A stretch of 27,015 nucleotides of DNA from Desulfovibrionaceae bacterium UBA6814 (GCA_002452635.1 DKEU01000255.1:901-27915); one strand, 5' to 3'. Positions 13,777-22,446 are shown, counted from the stretch's first letter. Notes: generated by a model not told the origin, from the sequence alone. Numbers and translations are program-made.

Positions 13777-14904
13777 ATGTCGTCCCTGTCCACCCGCCCC
13801 CTTGTCCTTGTGGCCCTGGTTCTGGCTTCGCTCGCCGCGGCCCGGCCCGCGGCCGCGGCGACCGCCTTCGTGACGCCGCCGGACAACGCCGCAGCGCCGG
13901 AGGCGCAGAACGCCACGGCCGCGCAGGAGGACGCGCCCCTGCCCCCGGCCGAGCGGCGCACCTTCATCGCCTACTTCGAGAACGACCTGTTCGCGGACGC
14001 GGACGAGCACTACACCAACGCGGTGAAGTTCACCTACATCTCCAAGGACCTGGACCATTACCGGAACTCCAGCCTGCCCGGCTGGGCCGTGGACATCCTG
14101 GAGGCCATCCCCAAGCTGGGCAACGCGGACGACATCCACAACGTGGGCTTCTCCCTGGGCCAGGACATCTACACGCCCGAGGACACCCAGGCCACGGAGC
14201 TTCAGCCCCAGGACCGGCCCTATGCGGGCTGGCTGTACTTCTCCGTGGCCCTGCACGCCAAGAACGCCACCCGGCTGGACACCTTCGAGCTCACCGGCGG
14301 CATGGTGGGGCCCTCGTCCCTGGGCGAGCAGTCCCAGAACACGGTGCACGAGGTGCGCCACATCCCCACGGCCAAGGGCTGGGACAACCAGCTCCACGAC
14401 GAGCCCGGGGCCATGGCCTCCTGGCTGCGCACCTGGCGCGTGGACCCCGACCCCCTGGGCCGGTGGGGCCTGGAGTGGGACCACCTGGCCCACGCCGGGG
14501 CCACCCTGGGCAACGTGCTCACCTTCGCCAACGCGGGCGGGGAGGTGCGGCTGGGGCACAACCTGCCCCACGACTTCGGCACCAACATGATCCGGCCCGG
14601 GGGCGCGTCGGCCCCGCCGGCCGTGCCCGGCGACCCCTGGGTGCGGGGCGAGACCGGCTGGCACCTGTTCCTGGGCGCGGACGCGCGCGCCGTGGGGCAC
14701 AACATCTTCCTGGACGGCAACACCTGGGAGGGCAGCCCCACCAAGGCCACCCGCCTGCCCCTGGTGGCGGACGTCTACACCGGCGCGGCCTATCTCTGGG
14801 ACCGCTACAAGCTCACCTACACCCACTGCTGGCGCACGGACGAATACAAGGGCCAGCACGGCGGCCAGTTCTTCGGGTCCCTGGCGCTGTCGGTGAGTTT
14901 CTAG
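13777..14904 (+). CDS. LpxR-family lipid A 3'-O-deacylase (outer membrane)
   Basis: A 375-residue outer-membrane beta-barrel of the LpxR/DUF2219 family, which removes the 3'-acyloxyacyl chain of lipid A. A signal peptide covers about residues 1-28, followed by an Ala/Pro-rich linker to about 58. Family motifs: YFENDLFADADEHYTNAVKF (Asn69/Asp70 in the active-site region), DRPYAGWLYF, and QNTVHEVRHIPTAKGWDNQL with candidate catalytic histidines, then HDEPG. The sequence ends in FFGSLALSVSF; the terminal Phe is typical of barrels. GGAGG (13766-13770) lies 6 bases before ATG 13777, which fixes the start. It is divergent from ycaO and ends 4 bases from the converging cysteine-cluster gene. It would alter the outer membrane surface; regulation is not evident. 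Confidence 0.9.
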   Translation: MSSLSTRPLVLVALVLASLAAARPAAAATAFVTPPDNAAAPEAQNATAAQEDAPLPPAERRTFIAYFENDLFADADEHYTNAVKFTYISKDLDHYRNSSLPGWAVDILEAIPKLGNADDIHNVGFSLGQDIYTPEDTQATELQPQDRPYAGWLYFSVALHAKNATRLDTFELTGGMVGPSSLGEQSQNTVHEVRHIPTAKGWDNQLHDEPGAMASWLRTWRVDPDPLGRWGLEWDHLAHAGATLGNVLTFANAGGEVRLGHNLPHDFGTNMIRPGGASAPPAVPGDPWVRGETGWHLFLGADARAVGHNIFLDGNTWEGSPTKATRLPLVADVYTGAAYLWDRYKLTYTHCWRTDEYKGQHGGQFFGSLALSVSF

Positions 14905-14908
14905 GAAG

Positions 14909-15595
14909 CTACGCCGCCCTGGGCGCGATGGGCCGGGGCCTGGCGTCGACGCCGGCGCCGGGGCAGTGGGCGCGTTCGGCGTGCTCCAGGGAGAGGGGGA
15001 AGGCGCGGCACTTGAGGGGGCGCGCCGCGTGGATGCGGCAGCCCGCGGGCTCGCCGTTTTTGGCCGGCTTGAGCCAGGGGCAGCGCGGCAGGTATTCGTT
15101 GCTCTTGGGGTGGACCCAGGCGCGGAAAAAGGAGTAGCCCGGCCGCTTTTCCTCGCGCACGAAGCGCAGCAGCCAGTCCAGGCCCAGCTCCCGCCACCAG
15201 GCCACTTCCTCGATGCTCACCCGGCCCCGGAAGGCGTCGCCCATGCGGCCGCAGCAGTCGCCGCAGCGCAGGCAGGAGAACCCCTCGGGCGCGGCGGCCA
15301 GTTCGCGCCGCACCAGGGCCTCGGCCCCGGCCGCGTCCGTACCCAGCCACTGCCCCACCCGGGCCAGCACCTGGGCCAGCTCCGCGGCCCGGTCCCGGCC
15401 GGGGTACCAGTAGACAGGCTTCACGTAGTCCAGCACGAACCCGGACCCCGGGTCCGCGGCCCGGGACATCTGCACCCGGCCCGCCGCGTCGTACCAGTCC
15501 TCGACCAGAAGCCCCCGCCGAAGCAGGACCTTCTCCACCGCCGACACGCCCATGGGCCAGGCAACCTGGACCCGCCCCAACTCCACGCGCCGCAT
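14909..15595 (-). CDS. YkgJ-type cysteine-cluster protein
   Basis: A 228-residue cytosolic protein. The cysteine cluster CLRCGDCCGR, then CPWL, then CRIHAARPLKCRAFPL is the signature of the YkgJ/UPF0153 family, proposed to bind zinc or an Fe-S cluster. The function of the family is not established. The N-terminal 100 residues (EKVLLRRGLLVEDWYDAAGR and a long helix) are extra. I chose ATG 15595 because the sequence upstream reads through repeats and has no protein-like character. The RBS is weak (GGGGTGG). A perfect 8-bp inverted repeat (15621-15637) sits just upstream. The stop is 4 bases from the converging lpxR stop, with no terminator between them. Confidence 0.82.
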   Translation of the reverse strand: MRRVELGRVQVAWPMGVSAVEKVLLRRGLLVEDWYDAAGRVQMSRAADPGSGFVLDYVKPVYWYPGRDRAAELAQVLARVGQWLGTDAAGAEALVRRELAAAPEGFSCLRCGDCCGRMGDAFRGRVSIEEVAWWRELGLDWLLRFVREEKRPGYSFFRAWVHPKSNEYLPRCPWLKPAKNGEPAGCRIHAARPLKCRAFPLSLEHAERAHCPGAGVDARPRPIAPRAA

Positions 15596-15620
15596 AGCCA
15601 CCCCGGGGATGACGAGAATA

Positions 15621-15637
15621 GGGAACACGGTGTTCCC
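15621..15637. promoter_or_regulatory. 17-bp inverted repeat upstream of the cysteine-cluster gene
   Basis: GGGAACAC, one base, GTGTTCCC: a perfect 8-bp inverted repeat 26 bases upstream of the ATG at 15595. A second palindrome, GGTATATACC, follows at 15642-15651. Both could be operators for the leftward gene. Confidence 0.4.
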
Positions 15638-15697
15638 GGGAGGTATATACCGCGGACGAAGTCGGGGGCGCAAGGGGGCGATGCGGGAACGGCGGGC

Positions 15698-15725
15698 GAA
15701 AAGAAGGGCGGATCGCGATCCGCCC
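15698..15725. repeat. dispersed palindromic repeat, copy 1
   Basis: Bases 15706-15725 form a perfect 20-bp palindrome, GGGCGGATCGCGATCCGCCC. The 25 bases from 15698 are identical to the end of the window (26991-27015), including the GAAAAGAA lead-in. A second occurrence outside any gene marks it as a dispersed REP-like element. Confidence 0.75.
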
Positions 15726-15792
15726 CTACCGAAGAGGGCCGTGCGGCCTCGGGCTGGTGACGGGACGGCGGCATGCCCCCGCCCGATACGGT

Positions 15793-15868
15793 CCAGGGGA
15801 TTATCCCCTGGCGGGGGGATGCAAGGGGGCGAGGAGCCCCCTTGCCGGGGTCTGGGGCAGCGCCCCAG
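15793..15868. repeat. cluster of three GC-rich hairpins after the M32 gene
   Basis: Three consecutive perfect inverted repeats: CCAGGGGA/TCCCCTGG with a 3-base loop (15793-15811), CAAGGGGGC/GCCCCCTTG with a 5-base loop (15822-15844), and CTGGGGC/GCCCCAG with a 3-base loop (15852-15868). They begin 5 bases beyond the M32 stop codon. None is followed by a T-run on the minus strand, so they look like intergenic REP-type repeats rather than a classical terminator, though they may protect or end the transcript. Confidence 0.65.
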
Positions 15869-15872
15869 CCTT

Positions 15873-17384
15873 TTACAGCCCGTACAGGGCTCCGTATTTC
15901 TCCTCCAGGTAGTCGGCCAGGAAGGCGGGGTCGGGCTCCGCACCGGTGGCGCGGCGGACCAGGTCGCGGGGGGTGTAGCGGGAGCCGTGGCGGTGCACGT
16001 TCTCGCGCAGCCAGGCCAGTTGCGGCGCGAACTCGCCCCGGGCGTACAATTCCTCCAGGTCCCCCAGGTCCCGGCGCATGGCCGCGGCGAGCTGCGCCGC
16101 GATGACGTTGCCCAGGGTGTAGGTGGGGAAGTAGCCGAACAGCCCGGCGGACCAGTGCACGTCCTGCATGACCCCGGAGGCGAAGTCCGGCGGGGTGAGG
16201 CCCAGGCTGGACTGCATGGCCGCGTTCCAGGCCCCGGGCAGGTCGGCCGCGGCCAGGTCGCCGCGCACCAGGGCCAGCTCCAGTTCGAAGCGCAACAGCA
16301 CGTGCAGGTTGTAGGTGACCTCGTCCGCGTCCACCCGGATGAGGCCGGGCCTGACCTGGTTCACGGCCAGCAGGAAGTCGTCCAGCCCGATGCCGGCCAG
16401 GGCCGGGAGGTCGGCCGAGGCCTTGGGCAGGAAGTGGATCCAGAACCCGCGGGAGCGGGCGGTGACGTTCTCCCACAGCCGGGACTGGGACTCGTGCACG
16501 CCCAGGGACACGGCCTCGCCCGTGGGCAGGCCGAAGTCGTCCGCGGGCAGGCCCTGCTCGTACAGGGCGTGGCCCGCCTCGTGGATGACTCCGAACAGGG
16601 CCTCGGCCAGGTTGTCCTCGCGAAAGCGGGTGGTGATGCGGGTGTCGCCGGGCGCGATGCGGGTGGCGAAGGGGTGGGCCGTGCGGTCCAGGCGGCCGGC
16701 GGCGAAGTCGTAGCCCATGGCCGTGGCTACCTTGCGGGCGAAGGCCTCCTGGGCCTGGGCCGGGATGGGCCGGCGGAGCAGCGTGGGGTCGGGCTGGCGG
16801 GACGCGCCGCGGATGCGGTCCAGCAGGCCCGTCAGCACGGGCTTGAGGGAGGCGAACAGGGGCGCGAGCTGGGCCGCGGTGGCGTGGGGCTCGTAGGCGT
16901 CCAGCAGGGCGTCGTAAGGCTCGGCCGCATAGCCCACGGCCTCGGCCTCCTGGCGGCGCAGGGAGAGCACCTCCGTGAGGTGGGGCAGGAAGCCCTTCCA
17001 GTCGTCGGCCGGCCGGGCGCGCTCCCAGGCGCTCTCGGCCTGGGCGCAGGCCCGGGCCAGGGCCACGGCCAGGTCCTCGGGGATCTTGGCCGCGCGGTCG
17101 TAGGCCCGGCGCATCTCCCGCACATTGGCGGCCCGGGGGGTGTCGGGCCCTTCCGGGCTGGGGGGCGCGGCCTCGCACGCGGCCAGGTCGTCGGCCAGGC
17201 GGGGGTCGGTGTTGCGGGCATGGATGAGCCGCGCCAGGGCGGCCACCTGTTCGGCGCGCCAGGCATGGCCTTTTTCCGGGATCTGGGTGCGCTGGTCCCA
17301 GTGGAGCAGGGCCAGGGCCGAGCCGAACAGGGCGGTCTGGCGGTGGTGGGCAACCAGGCGGTCGTAGGCGATGGTGTCGGACAT
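15873..17384 (-). CDS. M32 family metallocarboxypeptidase (Taq-type)
   Basis: A 503-residue cytosolic zinc carboxypeptidase, the normal family length. All M32 signatures are present: DRTAHPF (about 233-239), the zinc site HEAGH (268-272), HESQSRLWEN (about 297-306, with the third ligand Glu298), LIRVDADEVTYNLHV, and GVMQDVHWSAGLFGYFPTY. It releases C-terminal residues from peptides with broad specificity, probably in peptide turnover. ATG 17384 has AGGAGG 4 bases upstream; the open frame further upstream lies across the divergent promoter region of the large kinase and looks non-coding. It stands alone and ends in a cluster of hairpins. Confidence 0.94.
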   Translation of the reverse strand: MSDTIAYDRLVAHHRQTALFGSALALLHWDQRTQIPEKGHAWRAEQVAALARLIHARNTDPRLADDLAACEAAPPSPEGPDTPRAANVREMRRAYDRAAKIPEDLAVALARACAQAESAWERARPADDWKGFLPHLTEVLSLRRQEAEAVGYAAEPYDALLDAYEPHATAAQLAPLFASLKPVLTGLLDRIRGASRQPDPTLLRRPIPAQAQEAFARKVATAMGYDFAAGRLDRTAHPFATRIAPGDTRITTRFREDNLAEALFGVIHEAGHALYEQGLPADDFGLPTGEAVSLGVHESQSRLWENVTARSRGFWIHFLPKASADLPALAGIGLDDFLLAVNQVRPGLIRVDADEVTYNLHVLLRFELELALVRGDLAAADLPGAWNAAMQSSLGLTPPDFASGVMQDVHWSAGLFGYFPTYTLGNVIAAQLAAAMRRDLGDLEELYARGEFAPQLAWLRENVHRHGSRYTPRDLVRRATGAEPDPAFLADYLEEKYGALYGL

Positions 17385-17411
17385 GGGGCCTCCTGCGTCT
17401 CTTCCTAGCAA

Positions 17412-17440
17412 ACCCCTGAAGCGGCGTGAAGTCCGGGAGA
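17412..17440 (-). promoter_or_regulatory. weak candidate promoter of the M32 gene
   Basis: On the minus strand a TTCACG-like -35 and TAGGAA -10 stand about 17 bases apart with a TGC extended -10, some 20-50 bases upstream of the ATG at 17384. Matches to consensus are partial and positions are approximate. Confidence 0.25.
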
Positions 17441-17448
17441 ACGGGCGG

Positions 17449-17476
17449 TTGCATTGCCTCGCAACTGTGCTAAAAT
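17449..17476 (+). promoter_or_regulatory. putative promoter of the kinase-cyclase-MBL operon
   Basis: TTGCAT (17449-17454) and TAAAAT (17471-17476) are 16 bases apart, with a TGC extended -10 directly before the second hexamer; each matches consensus well. The GAGGAGG ribosome site at 17511-17517 and GTG 17524 follow. This is the best promoter candidate in the region. Confidence 0.55.
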
Positions 17477-17523
17477 GTAAGGAAGTGTTCGTATTCTCCA
17501 CCCGAGTCTAGAGGAGGTCTCGC

Positions 17524-20500
17524 GTGCCAGCGCCACCGGCTGCGGCCAGCCGCATCTCGTTCGCCAAGGTGCTGGTCCGCGCCCTGCTCATCGCCCTGCC
17601 GCTGGCTGCGGTGCTGGCCGCGGTGTTCCTCTACGACGCCAGGACCCAGACGCGGCTCCTGCTGCAGGGTCTGGCCGGCGAGACCGAACGCGACCTGGCC
17701 ATCCAGCGCCGGATCCTGCTGGGCTATTTCGAGCAGGGCATGCGGGACGTGCTGCTCCTGTCCGGCGCGGAGCGGATCCAGGATCTCCTGGACGAGGACA
17801 CCCCGCGCAACCGCCGCCGGACCGGCGAACTCTTTCTGAGCGTGCTGCAGCGCAAGGGCTACGACCAAGTCCGCTACATCGACGCGGGCGGCATGGAGTG
17901 GGCCCGGGCCAACCTGAACCTGAACCAGCCCACCATCGTCCCGCCCGGAGAACTCCAGGACAAGGGCGACCGCTACTACGTGCGCGAGGCCCTGAAGCTG
18001 GACCGGGACGGCATCTTCGTCTCGCCCTTGGACCTGAACTTCGAGCGCGGGTACATGGAGGTGCCGCTCAAGCCCACCCTGCGCATCTGCACCCCGGTCT
18101 ACGACCGGCGGGGTGTCAAGCGGGGGTTGCTGGTCATCAACTATCTGGCCAAGGAGGCCCTGCGCACCCTGGGCCGGGAGGACGCGCACTTTGGCCGCCA
18201 GACCATGCTGTTGGCCAAGGACGGCTATTTCCTCAGGTCTCCGGACCCGGACGACGAGTGGGGGTTCCTTCTGCCGGCGCGGCACGGGCGGAATTTCGCC
18301 GTGCTCCATCCCGACGTCTGGCGAGCCATGGCCGAGTCCGACCAGGGCCTGGCGCACAACAGCGACGGCCTGTTCGTGTTCGCGGCGGTGAGCCTGGAGG
18401 AGCAGAGCGAGCAGTGGCCGGGCGGTCCCAAGTTCCAGGTGCTGCACGGCGGCCGGCTTTCCGGTCCCAACCATTGGATTCTGGTGTCCTACACCCCGCA
18501 GGCCGTGCTCGACCAGAAGGCCACGGAACTGCGCGAGGGGGCCCTGATCATGTTCGGGCTCTCGGCCGCGGCCCTGCTCCTGGTGTCCGGGGTGCTGGCC
18601 CTGAGCCTGGAGCGCCGCCGCGCCATCGCCGAAGGCCTGGCCCGGGCCGAGGCGGAGGCCCGCGGACTGTCCGCAGACCTGCAGGGGGTGCTGGACTCCT
18701 CCACCGAGGTGGCCATCATTTCCACCGACATCGCGGGGCTCATCACCACCTTCAACACCGGCGCGGAGCGCATGCTGGGGTATGCGGCCGCAGAGATGGT
18801 GGGCAAGCGGACCCCCCAGGTCTTCCACCTGGAGTCCGAGGTGGCGCGGCGCGGCGAGGAGCTGACCCGGTTGCTCCAGCAGCCGGTGCAGGGCTTCGAG
18901 GCCTTCGTGGCCCTGGCCCGGGAGGGGCTCGGCGACACCCGGGAATGGACCTACGTGCGCAAGGGCGGCGACCTCATCACCGTGCGGCTCACGGTCACGG
19001 CCAAGCGCGACGCCGGGGGGGAGATAACCGGCTTCCTGGGCGTGGCCGTGGACGTGACCGCGGAACTGGCGGCCGAGGCCCGGCTCCAGTTCCAGAACCT
19101 GCTGTTGGCGGGCATGTCCGAGGGTTCGCCCGACGCCATCGTGGTGGTGGACGACGACGACCTGGCCATCTACCACAACCGGCGGTTCCTGGACATGTGG
19201 GGCCTGCCGGACGGGGCCCTGGACAACCAGCGGTGCTCGGACATCCTGGCCAGGGTCCTTCCCCTGGTGCACGACCCCCAGGGCTTTGCCCGGCGCATGC
19301 AGGAACTCTACGCCGACCCCCACGCCAGGGACCACGCCGAGGTGCGGCTCAAGGACGGCCGGACCCTGGAGCGCCAGTCCCTGGGCCTGCACACCGAGGG
19401 CGGGGCCTACCTGGGCCGGGCCTGGTTCTACCGGGACGTGACCGAGCGGGTGCGCACGGCCGAGGCCCTGCGCGCGGGCGAGGAGCGGTTGCGCCTGTTC
19501 ATCCGCCACACCCCGGCCGCGGTGGCCATGTTCGACACGGACATGCGCTACATCGTGGCCAGCCGGCGCTGGAAGGAGGACTACGGCCTGGGCGAGCAGG
19601 ACCTCACCGGCCGCTCCCACTACGAGGTGTTCCCGGAGATCAGCCCGGAGTGGAAGGCCATCCACCAGCGGGTCCTGGCCGGGGAGATCATGCGGCAGGA
19701 GGAGGACCCCTTCCCCCGGGCCGACGGGAGCCTGGACTACGTGCGCTGGGAGAACGTGCCCTGGCGGCGGGACGACGGCTCCATCGGCGGCATCGTCATG
19801 TTCACCGAGGTGGTCACCGAGCGGGTGCGCACGGCCGAGGCCCTGCGCGCGGGCGAGGAGCGGTTGCGCCTGTTCGTGCGCCACACCCCGGCCGCGGTGG
19901 CCATGTTCGACACGGACATGCGCTACATCATCGCCAGCCGGCGCTGGAACGAGGACTACGGCCTGGGCGACCGGGAGCTGGCCGGCCTGTCCCACTACGA
20001 GGCGTTTCCGGAGATCAGCCCGGAGTGGAAGGCCATCCACCGGCGGGTCCTGGCCGGGGAGACCCTGCGGGAGGAGGAGGACCCCTTCCCCCGGGCCGAC
20101 GGGACCCTGGACTACGTGCGCTGGGAGAACGTGCCCTGGCGGCGGGACGACGGCTCCATCGGCGGCATCGTCATGTTCACCGAGGTGGTCACCGAGCGCA
20201 AGAAGGCCCGGGTGGCCCTGCTCCTGTCCGAGGCCCGGCTGGACGCGGTGGTGAACACCGCGGTGGACGGGATCATCACCATCAACACCGCGGGCGTCAT
20301 CCAGACCGTGAACCCCGCCGCGGCCCGCATCTTCGGGTACGCACCGGAGGAGATGGTGGGCAATCCCATCACCATGCTCCAGATCGAGCCCTATAGGAGC
20401 GAGCACGACGGCTACCTGGCCCGGTACCTGGCCACCGGCGATCCGCACATCATCGGCCGGGGCGGCCGGGAGGTGCCGGGCCGGCGCAAGGACGGCGAGG

Positions 20501-22446
20501 TCATCCCCCTGGAGCTGGCGGTCAGCGAGGTGCGGGTGGGCGAACAGTGGTTCTTCACCGGCATGCTGCGCGACATCTCCGAGCGCAAGCGCCTGGAGGT
20601 GGAGCTGCTCACCGCCAAGGAGCAGGCCGAGGCCGCCAACCAGGCCAAGAGCGAGTTCCTGGCGCGCATGAGCCACGAGATACGCACCCCCATGAACGCG
20701 GTGCTCGGGCTCACCCACCTGGCCCTGCAGACCCGGCTGGACGGGCAGCAGCGGGACTACCTGGGCAAGGTCCAGACCTCGGCCCGCCTGCTGCTCGGGA
20801 TCATCAACGACATCCTGGACTTCTCCAAGATCGAGGCGGGCCGGCTGGAGCTGGAGACCGTGGATTTCGACCTGGACGAGCTCCTGGACGGGCTCCTGGT
20901 GGTGGTGGGCCAGACGGCCGAGGCCAAGGGCCTGGCCCTGTCCGTGGCCGCGGACCCGGACGTGCCGCGGCTGCTGGCCGGCGACTCCCTGCGCCTGACC
21001 CAGGTGCTGGTGAACCTCCTGAACAATGCGGTGAAGTTCACGGACCAGGGCGAGGTCAGCCTGCGGGTCTCCCTCCGGGAGCAGGGCGGGCCGGGGGCGG
21101 CCCTGCGCTTCACGGTGCGCGACACCGGCCTGGGCATGGACGAGGCGGCCCGGGCCAAGCTCTTCCGGAGCTTCTCCCAGGCCGACGAGACCATCACCCG
21201 GCGTTTCGGGGGCACCGGCCTGGGCCTGGCCATCTCCAAGCGCCTGGTGGAGCTCATGGGCGGCGGGATTTCGGCGCAGAGCGAGCCCGGCCAGGGCAGC
21301 ACCTTCACGGTGGACGTGGTCCTGGCCCCGGCCTCGGGCCGCCCCCGCGCCGGCCGCAGCCAGGCCCCGGACGCCGCGGCCCTGGCCGCCATCCGCGGCG
21401 CCGCGGTGCTGGTGGCCGAGGACAACCCCATCAACCGCCAGGTGGCCCGGGAGCTGCTGGCCAGCGCGGGCATGCGGGTTTTCGAGGCCGAGAACGGACT
21501 GGCCGCGGTGGAGGCCGTACGGAAAAAGTCGTTTGACTTGGCGCTGATGGACGTGCACATGCCGGTGATGGACGGCCACGAGGCGACCCGCCGCATCCGC
21601 GCCCAGGAGACCGGCGGTCGGCTGCCCATCGTGGCCATGACCGCCTCGACCCTGACCGGGGACCGGGAGCGGAGCATAAGTGCGGGCATGGACGACCACC
21701 TGCCCAAGCCCTTCACCCCCGAGGCCCTGGCCTGGATGCTGGTCAAGTGGATCAAGCCCGGGGAGCGCGAGCCCCTGGACCTTCCGGCGCCGGCCCCGGC
21801 CTCGGCTCCGGCTCCGGAGGGGGCCTCGGCCCTGCCCGGGAGCCCGGCCCTGGACATGGCCCGCGGCCTGGACATGGTCGGGGGCAAACCCGAATTGTAC
21901 CGCGAGCTGCTGGCCCAGTTCGGCCAGGAGTTCTCCGACGCCCCGGCCCGGCTGGAGGCGGCGTTCTCCGCCGGGAGGCCCGGCGAGGCCCGGCAGTTGG
22001 CCCACTCCCTGCGCGGCGTGGCCGGCAACCTGGGGGTCCACCAGGTGGAGCGGATGGCCAAGGACATGGAGCAGGCCCTGGCGGCCGGTGACACCGCCCT
22101 GGCCCGTTCGGTCCAGCCCCGGCTGGCCGCGGCCCTGCGCCAGGCCCTGGACGCCGTAGGCCGCCTTGACGCCGGCCCCGGAAACAGCGAGGAGACTCTA
22201 ACCAGCACGTCCGTTGACCTGGCCCGGGCGGAATCCGGCCTCAACCGGCTGGAGGAGCTCCTGGCCCGGCAGGATATGGATGCCGACGCGGCTGCCGAGG
22301 AACTGGCCCGGATGCTGGCCGGCACCCCCCTGGCCGAGGCGGCCGGGAAGTTGGCCCGGGCCGCGGCCCAGTTCGATTTCAGCGCGGCCCGGGAATGGGT
22401 GGCCCGCCTGCGCGAGGGATTGGCCAGCCAGGGAGAGGAGGCATGA
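17524..22446 (+). CDS. giant hybrid sensor kinase: periplasmic sensor, 5 PAS, HisKA-HATPase, receiver, Hpt
   Basis: 1640 residues from GTG, with GAGGAGG 6 bases upstream. TM1 about 16-37; periplasmic dCache-like sensor about 38-335 (RYIDAGGMEWARAN, ISPL-like FVSPLDLN); TM2 about 340-362. PAS1 about 385-515; PAS2 about 520-638; PAS3 640-764 and PAS4 765-889 are tandem near-copies; PAS5 about 900-1020. HisKA has SHEIRTP with phospho-His1051. ATPase boxes: NLLNNAVKF, DTGLGM, GTGLGLAI. Receiver: EDN acidic cluster, phospho-Asp1343 in LMDVHMPVMDG, Lys in PKPF. Hpt: AHSLRGVAGNLG with His1494. A last stretch of about 80 helical residues looks like a remnant Hpt. The complete His-Asp-His chain needs an Asp acceptor; the downstream REC-GGDEF, overlapping by ATGA, is the obvious one (inference). 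The input signal is unknown. Confidence 0.93.
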   Translation: MPAPPAAASRISFAKVLVRALLIALPLAAVLAAVFLYDARTQTRLLLQGLAGETERDLAIQRRILLGYFEQGMRDVLLLSGAERIQDLLDEDTPRNRRRTGELFLSVLQRKGYDQVRYIDAGGMEWARANLNLNQPTIVPPGELQDKGDRYYVREALKLDRDGIFVSPLDLNFERGYMEVPLKPTLRICTPVYDRRGVKRGLLVINYLAKEALRTLGREDAHFGRQTMLLAKDGYFLRSPDPDDEWGFLLPARHGRNFAVLHPDVWRAMAESDQGLAHNSDGLFVFAAVSLEEQSEQWPGGPKFQVLHGGRLSGPNHWILVSYTPQAVLDQKATELREGALIMFGLSAAALLLVSGVLALSLERRRAIAEGLARAEAEARGLSADLQGVLDSSTEVAIISTDIAGLITTFNTGAERMLGYAAAEMVGKRTPQVFHLESEVARRGEELTRLLQQPVQGFEAFVALAREGLGDTREWTYVRKGGDLITVRLTVTAKRDAGGEITGFLGVAVDVTAELAAEARLQFQNLLLAGMSEGSPDAIVVVDDDDLAIYHNRRFLDMWGLPDGALDNQRCSDILARVLPLVHDPQGFARRMQELYADPHARDHAEVRLKDGRTLERQSLGLHTEGGAYLGRAWFYRDVTERVRTAEALRAGEERLRLFIRHTPAAVAMFDTDMRYIVASRRWKEDYGLGEQDLTGRSHYEVFPEISPEWKAIHQRVLAGEIMRQEEDPFPRADGSLDYVRWENVPWRRDDGSIGGIVMFTEVVTERVRTAEALRAGEERLRLFVRHTPAAVAMFDTDMRYIIASRRWNEDYGLGDRELAGLSHYEAFPEISPEWKAIHRRVLAGETLREEEDPFPRADGTLDYVRWENVPWRRDDGSIGGIVMFTEVVTERKKARVALLLSEARLDAVVNTAVDGIITINTAGVIQTVNPAAARIFGYAPEEMVGNPITMLQIEPYRSEHDGYLARYLATGDPHIIGRGGREVPGRRKDGEVIPLELAVSEVRVGEQWFFTGMLRDISERKRLEVELLTAKEQAEAANQAKSEFLARMSHEIRTPMNAVLGLTHLALQTRLDGQQRDYLGKVQTSARLLLGIINDILDFSKIEAGRLELETVDFDLDELLDGLLVVVGQTAEAKGLALSVAADPDVPRLLAGDSLRLTQVLVNLLNNAVKFTDQGEVSLRVSLREQGGPGAALRFTVRDTGLGMDEAARAKLFRSFSQADETITRRFGGTGLGLAISKRLVELMGGGISAQSEPGQGSTFTVDVVLAPASGRPRAGRSQAPDAAALAAIRGAAVLVAEDNPINRQVARELLASAGMRVFEAENGLAAVEAVRKKSFDLALMDVHMPVMDGHEATRRIRAQETGGRLPIVAMTASTLTGDRERSISAGMDDHLPKPFTPEALAWMLVKWIKPGEREPLDLPAPAPASAPAPEGASALPGSPALDMARGLDMVGGKPELYRELLAQFGQEFSDAPARLEAAFSAGRPGEARQLAHSLRGVAGNLGVHQVERMAKDMEQALAAGDTALARSVQPRLAAALRQALDAVGRLDAGPGNSEETLTSTSVDLARAESGLNRLEELLARQDMDADAAAEELARMLAGTPLAEAAGKLARAAAQFDFSAAREWVARLREGLASQGEEA
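19441..20190 (+). repeat. tandem 375-bp duplication encoding two PAS units
   Basis: Bases 19441-19815 and 19816-20190 are two head-to-tail copies of exactly 375 bp (125 codons each), both opening with ACCGAGCGGGTGCGC. I count 14 amino-acid differences in 125. They fall between about residues 21 and 98 of each unit; the first 20 and last 25 or so residues are identical. A third related junction starts at 20191. Confidence 0.9.

Noticed and set aside
15793..15868. CRISPR-like array of short repeats
   Set aside because: The three hairpins have different sequences and no equal spacers; they are separate palindromes, not a repeat-spacer array.
15421..17454. A 677-codon minus-strand frame overlapping two real minus-strand genes
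   Set aside because: It is an Arg/Pro/Gly-rich frame shadow of the M32 carboxypeptidase and the cysteine-cluster gene, both of which have all their motifs in another frame.
19441..20190. Possible mobile element insertion within the kinase
   Set aside because: The repeat is a multiple of three, head-to-tail, in frame and encodes a whole PAS unit; there are no terminal inverted repeats. It is an intragenic duplication.
17470..22041. A 1523-codon open frame on the minus strand opposite the giant kinase
   Set aside because: Its product is rich in Gly, Gln, His, Ala and Val with no domain, as expected from the antisense of a GC-rich gene. The plus strand carries complete kinase domains in the same bases.
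22395..22442. 16-residue N-terminal extension of the diguanylate cyclase
   Set aside because: It is Gly/Pro-rich, sits inside the kinase gene and has no RBS; the ATG at 22443 has a strong one and the receiver starts directly after it.
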